From Fen731 sp964481885 (GTDB taxonomy: Bacteria > Actinomycetota > Humimicrobiia > Humimicrobiales > Humimicrobiaceae): a DNA stretch of 64,000 nucleotides. The notes under the pieces were generated by a model that ran no database searches, was not told the origin of the DNA, and saw only the letters and a list, made by a program, of their open reading frames with translations. How positions within the stretch are numbered: position 1 is the stretch's first letter; the number at the start of each line of letters is the position of its first letter. The stretch is from NCBI GenBank assembly GCA_964481885.1, contig CAYZUS010000005.1, positions 22,097-86,096 of the forward strand. The letters run 5' to 3'. This document shows, in pieces, positions 62,138-64,000 of this stretch. Position numbers and translations under genes: made by a program.

Positions 62138-63322
62138 TTAAGCCTTAATCGTTTTTCTATAATACTTACGAATAATTACAAAAATAAAGAAAATTACCAT
62201 AAATATGACAGCTATTGCCATTGAAAGGATAAAACTTCGTTCAGCAGCAAATTTTATAATAAAAGGAATTATACTGCCGCAAGCCGTCCCAGCAACAAAT
62301 AATATGGTCAATGAGAAATCCTTTCCTGCTTCAAAAATTTTCCCAGCAGTGGAAATCAGCAGTGGTGGTATACCTGAAAAGCCAATGCCAATGAGCCCTG
62401 CACCGATAAAATTTATAGTTTGTCCTGTTGGAAAAATTGCGAGAGTTAATCCGAATATACTGATTACAGACAGTACGGCCAGTAAAATACCTGCCTTAAA
62501 CTTATAGGATAAAAAGCTTATTGCCAGCCTTCCGGCAAGTATACCTATCCAGAATAACGACACTATTGCGCTTGCGTTATAAAGATCAAATAACTTCTCG
62601 ACTCTGAAAAAAGTTGGTGCCCAGGAAAATATTGTCACCTCAGACATTGCATAGAAGATCATCAAAATTACTGTAAAAAACATATATATGTTTTTATCTT
62701 TATGCCTGAATAATTCTTTAACGGTAGTTCTTTTATTATCAGTTAATAAGATAGCCTGCTTTTTTCTGGTCATAAAGACATAGGATATAAGTGAAATCAA
62801 AGCAATTCCTATTGCTATAAGGTAAATTATTCTCCAGTTCATTTGATTATTTATCAGGCTGGAAGCGATGAGCGGCGAAGCCAGTGCGCCAATCGCAAAA
62901 AATCCGTGTCCCAGATTAACCACACTGTCTTTATTTCTTACGCCTCCTTCCAGCATATTTAAGTTTGCGTTCATAAATATGATCCCGAAAAGAGAGCCGG
63001 CAATAAAATACAACACATAGAAAAAATTTAAAGACGCCGTCAGGCTTAATCCGGCTAATGTAGGAATAACTAAAACATATGTCCAAATTGTTACTTTGGT
63101 CTTATTAAATTTTCTGTTTAAAAATATCAAAGCAAAGATGCCTGCAACTTCTCCAATCATAAAAAAGGTTATTATCAGATTCATTCGTTCAGGAGAAACG
63201 TTAAAAGATTTACTGATATCCAAAAGAATTGGGCTTGCAAGCATCATAAAAAATGCCATAAGAAATAAGGAAAGGTAGTTGGGAAACTCCAATATATAGT
63301 TTTTAAGATTACTGTTTTTCAA
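62138..63322 (-). CDS. Major facilitator superfamily transporter
   Basis: 394 residues with about 12 hydrophobic helices and a polar central loop (MTRKKQAILLTDNKRTT). LAGRLAISFLSYKFK matches the MFS loop signature. It starts at TTG (63322), with a weak ribosome site. It belongs to the sugar or drug type of MFS exporters and importers; the substrate cannot be read. A second MFS gene lies upstream. Confidence 0.85.
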   Translation of the reverse strand: MKNSNLKNYILEFPNYLSLFLMAFFMMLASPILLDISKSFNVSPERMNLIITFFMIGEVAGIFALIFLNRKFNKTKVTIWTYVLVIPTLAGLSLTASLNFFYVLYFIAGSLFGIIFMNANLNMLEGGVRNKDSVVNLGHGFFAIGALASPLIASSLINNQMNWRIIYLIAIGIALISLISYVFMTRKKQAILLTDNKRTTVKELFRHKDKNIYMFFTVILMIFYAMSEVTIFSWAPTFFRVEKLFDLYNASAIVSLFWIGILAGRLAISFLSYKFKAGILLAVLSVISIFGLTLAIFPTGQTINFIGAGLIGIGFSGIPPLLISTAGKIFEAGKDFSLTILFVAGTACGSIIPFIIKFAAERSFILSMAIAVIFMVIFFIFVIIRKYYRKTIKA

Positions 63323-63391
63323 AGCATACCTGCTTTTAATGCGATTAATTTGGAATTCTTAAGCATATTGGAATAAAACATTACAAAAAAC

Positions 63392-63403
63392 TTGTCCGGA
63401 CAA
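63392..63403. promoter_or_regulatory. 12-bp palindrome upstream of the MFS gene
   Basis: TTGTCCGGACAA is a perfect palindrome 70 bp before the TTG start. It resembles GntR/FCD half-sites (TTGT...ACAA). Its regulator is unknown. Confidence 0.4.
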
Positions 63404-63593
63404 ACCACGTCGAAATATGGCGTGGTAAAAATTCCATAACGAAACAAACCATTTTAAAATAAACTATTACAGGATAACCTTAGTCCTTTATTATTACAAA
63501 TTTACGCCTGTTCTGACAAAAACAGAAGTTTGGAATGTTTATAAAGGACCTCCCTTTTACCGGCTCACTTTAAGAGTTTCAAAAACACGAAAT

Positions 63594-64000
63594 TTACTCA
63601 TTATTTATTTTGTGCCTTGATAATAAAACCAGTAAAATAACCGCAATAAAAATAAATAAAACACATGCAAGAAGCCCGGTAAAGAGATTTGATATCTTAA
63701 ATATGCTGCCGACTACCCAGGGAGCCATTAGCGCTCCGATTCCCCCTACTGCTATTATAAGAGATATAAAAGCATCCTTTCTTGCATCATTTTTAAAATA
63801 CTGTATTGACAAAGCTATAATATTTGGCCATATTCCCGAAAAAAACAAACCTGTAAGCATAAAAAACACAAGGTTTAAGTATTTACTTTCAACCATAATG
63901 CCGGCAAAAGTTGATAAGACGCTTAGGATACCTATAATGATTGTGATTTTCAGAATACTGATTTTTTTAACAAGAAATGCGATAAGAAGTCTGCCGGCGG
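63594..64000 (-). CDS. MFS transporter, 5' end beyond the window
   Basis: The frame stays open to position 64000, so the gene starts outside. The visible part, about 134 residues, begins AGRLLIAFLVKKISIL, the MFS cytoplasmic loop, and covers the last five or so membrane helices (GIWPNIIALSIQYF; GGIGALMAPWVVGS). It is a relative of the transporter at 62138-63322, which suggests an adjacent paralogous pair. The stop is at 63594. Confidence 0.8.
   Translation of the reverse strand, partial: AGRLLIAFLVKKISILKITIIIGILSVLSTFAGIMVESKYLNLVFFMLTGLFFSGIWPNIIALSIQYFKNDARKDAFISLIIAVGGIGALMAPWVVGSIFKISNLFTGLLACVLFIFIAVILLVLLSRHKINNE

Overview
The window is a metagenome-style scaffold (three runs of exactly 100 N) from a bacterium of moderate to low GC with very AT-rich intergenic DNA. 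Shine-Dalgarno sites are strong, TTG and GTG starts are frequent, and promoters look like the major sigma factor type (TTGACA and TATAAT, 16-17 bp apart). Lipoprotein signals, a DUF2087/GIY-YIG regulator, TypA and the catabolic gene content suggest an anaerobic fermentative heterotroph of Bacillota (Clostridia) type or a related candidate lineage. The taxon cannot be fixed from this sequence.

Layout. From 457 to 52777 nearly every gene lies on the minus strand and belongs to carbohydrate, sugar-acid or polyol catabolism. (a) 457-6861 is an operon of two URO-D family proteins, a fucose-isomerase-like protein, a zinc dehydrogenase and an FGGY kinase. It faces a plus-strand ROK regulator (7161-8378), which is followed by a higBA toxin-antitoxin pair. 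(b) 9128-12486 holds a truncated SDR, an intact SDR and a transketolase. (c) 12487-13259 is gene-free and carries a nested inverted repeat, a 28-bp tandem array and a terminator. A lipoprotein phosphoesterase follows. (d) 15260-29917 holds a mutarotase-like protein, dehydrogenases, two E1 alpha/beta pairs of the 2-oxoacid dehydrogenase type, a stand-alone lipoyl protein, KDG kinase, a KDPG aldolase-VOC fusion, a 2-hydroxyacid dehydrogenase and an M20 peptidase. (e) 30066-42126 holds an aminotransferase, a Gfo/Idh oxidoreductase, an UlaG-like lactonase, a third E1 pair, two aldolases and three GntR regulators. (f) 42333-52777 holds a 3-hydroxyacyl-CoA dehydrogenase, a four-gene translationally coupled alpha'-beta-alpha-beta' E1 cassette, SDRs, a URO-D protein, a PGDH-like enzyme, an E2 core without lipoyl domain and a second stand-alone lipoyl protein. 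(g) 53290-64000 is ordinary or mixed: M19 dipeptidase, IS3 remnant, 127-bp structured repeats, OYE-family reductase, beta-propeller lipoprotein, TypA, DUF2087/GIY-YIG protein and two MFS transporters.

How it fits together. Isomerase, FGGY kinase and transketolase would feed an unusual sugar into the pentose phosphate pathway. KDG kinase and KDPG aldolase would cleave sugar acids. The E1 pairs would decarboxylate 2-oxo acids and pass acyl groups to the free lipoyl proteins and the trimmed E2. No E3 and no sugar transporter were seen among the catabolic genes.

The strongest candidate for something new is 43218-47240. In these four overlapping genes, one E1 alpha has lost its thiamine-diphosphate motifs and one E1 beta has Gln in place of the catalytic Glu, while the other alpha and beta look intact. 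This predicts an asymmetric alpha/alpha'/beta/beta' enzyme with one live and one dead active site. Other leads are two nearly identical FCD-GntR operators 34 kb apart, three XylR-like ROK operators, a 127-bp repeat whose hairpin changes in a compensatory way, and a dismembered E2.
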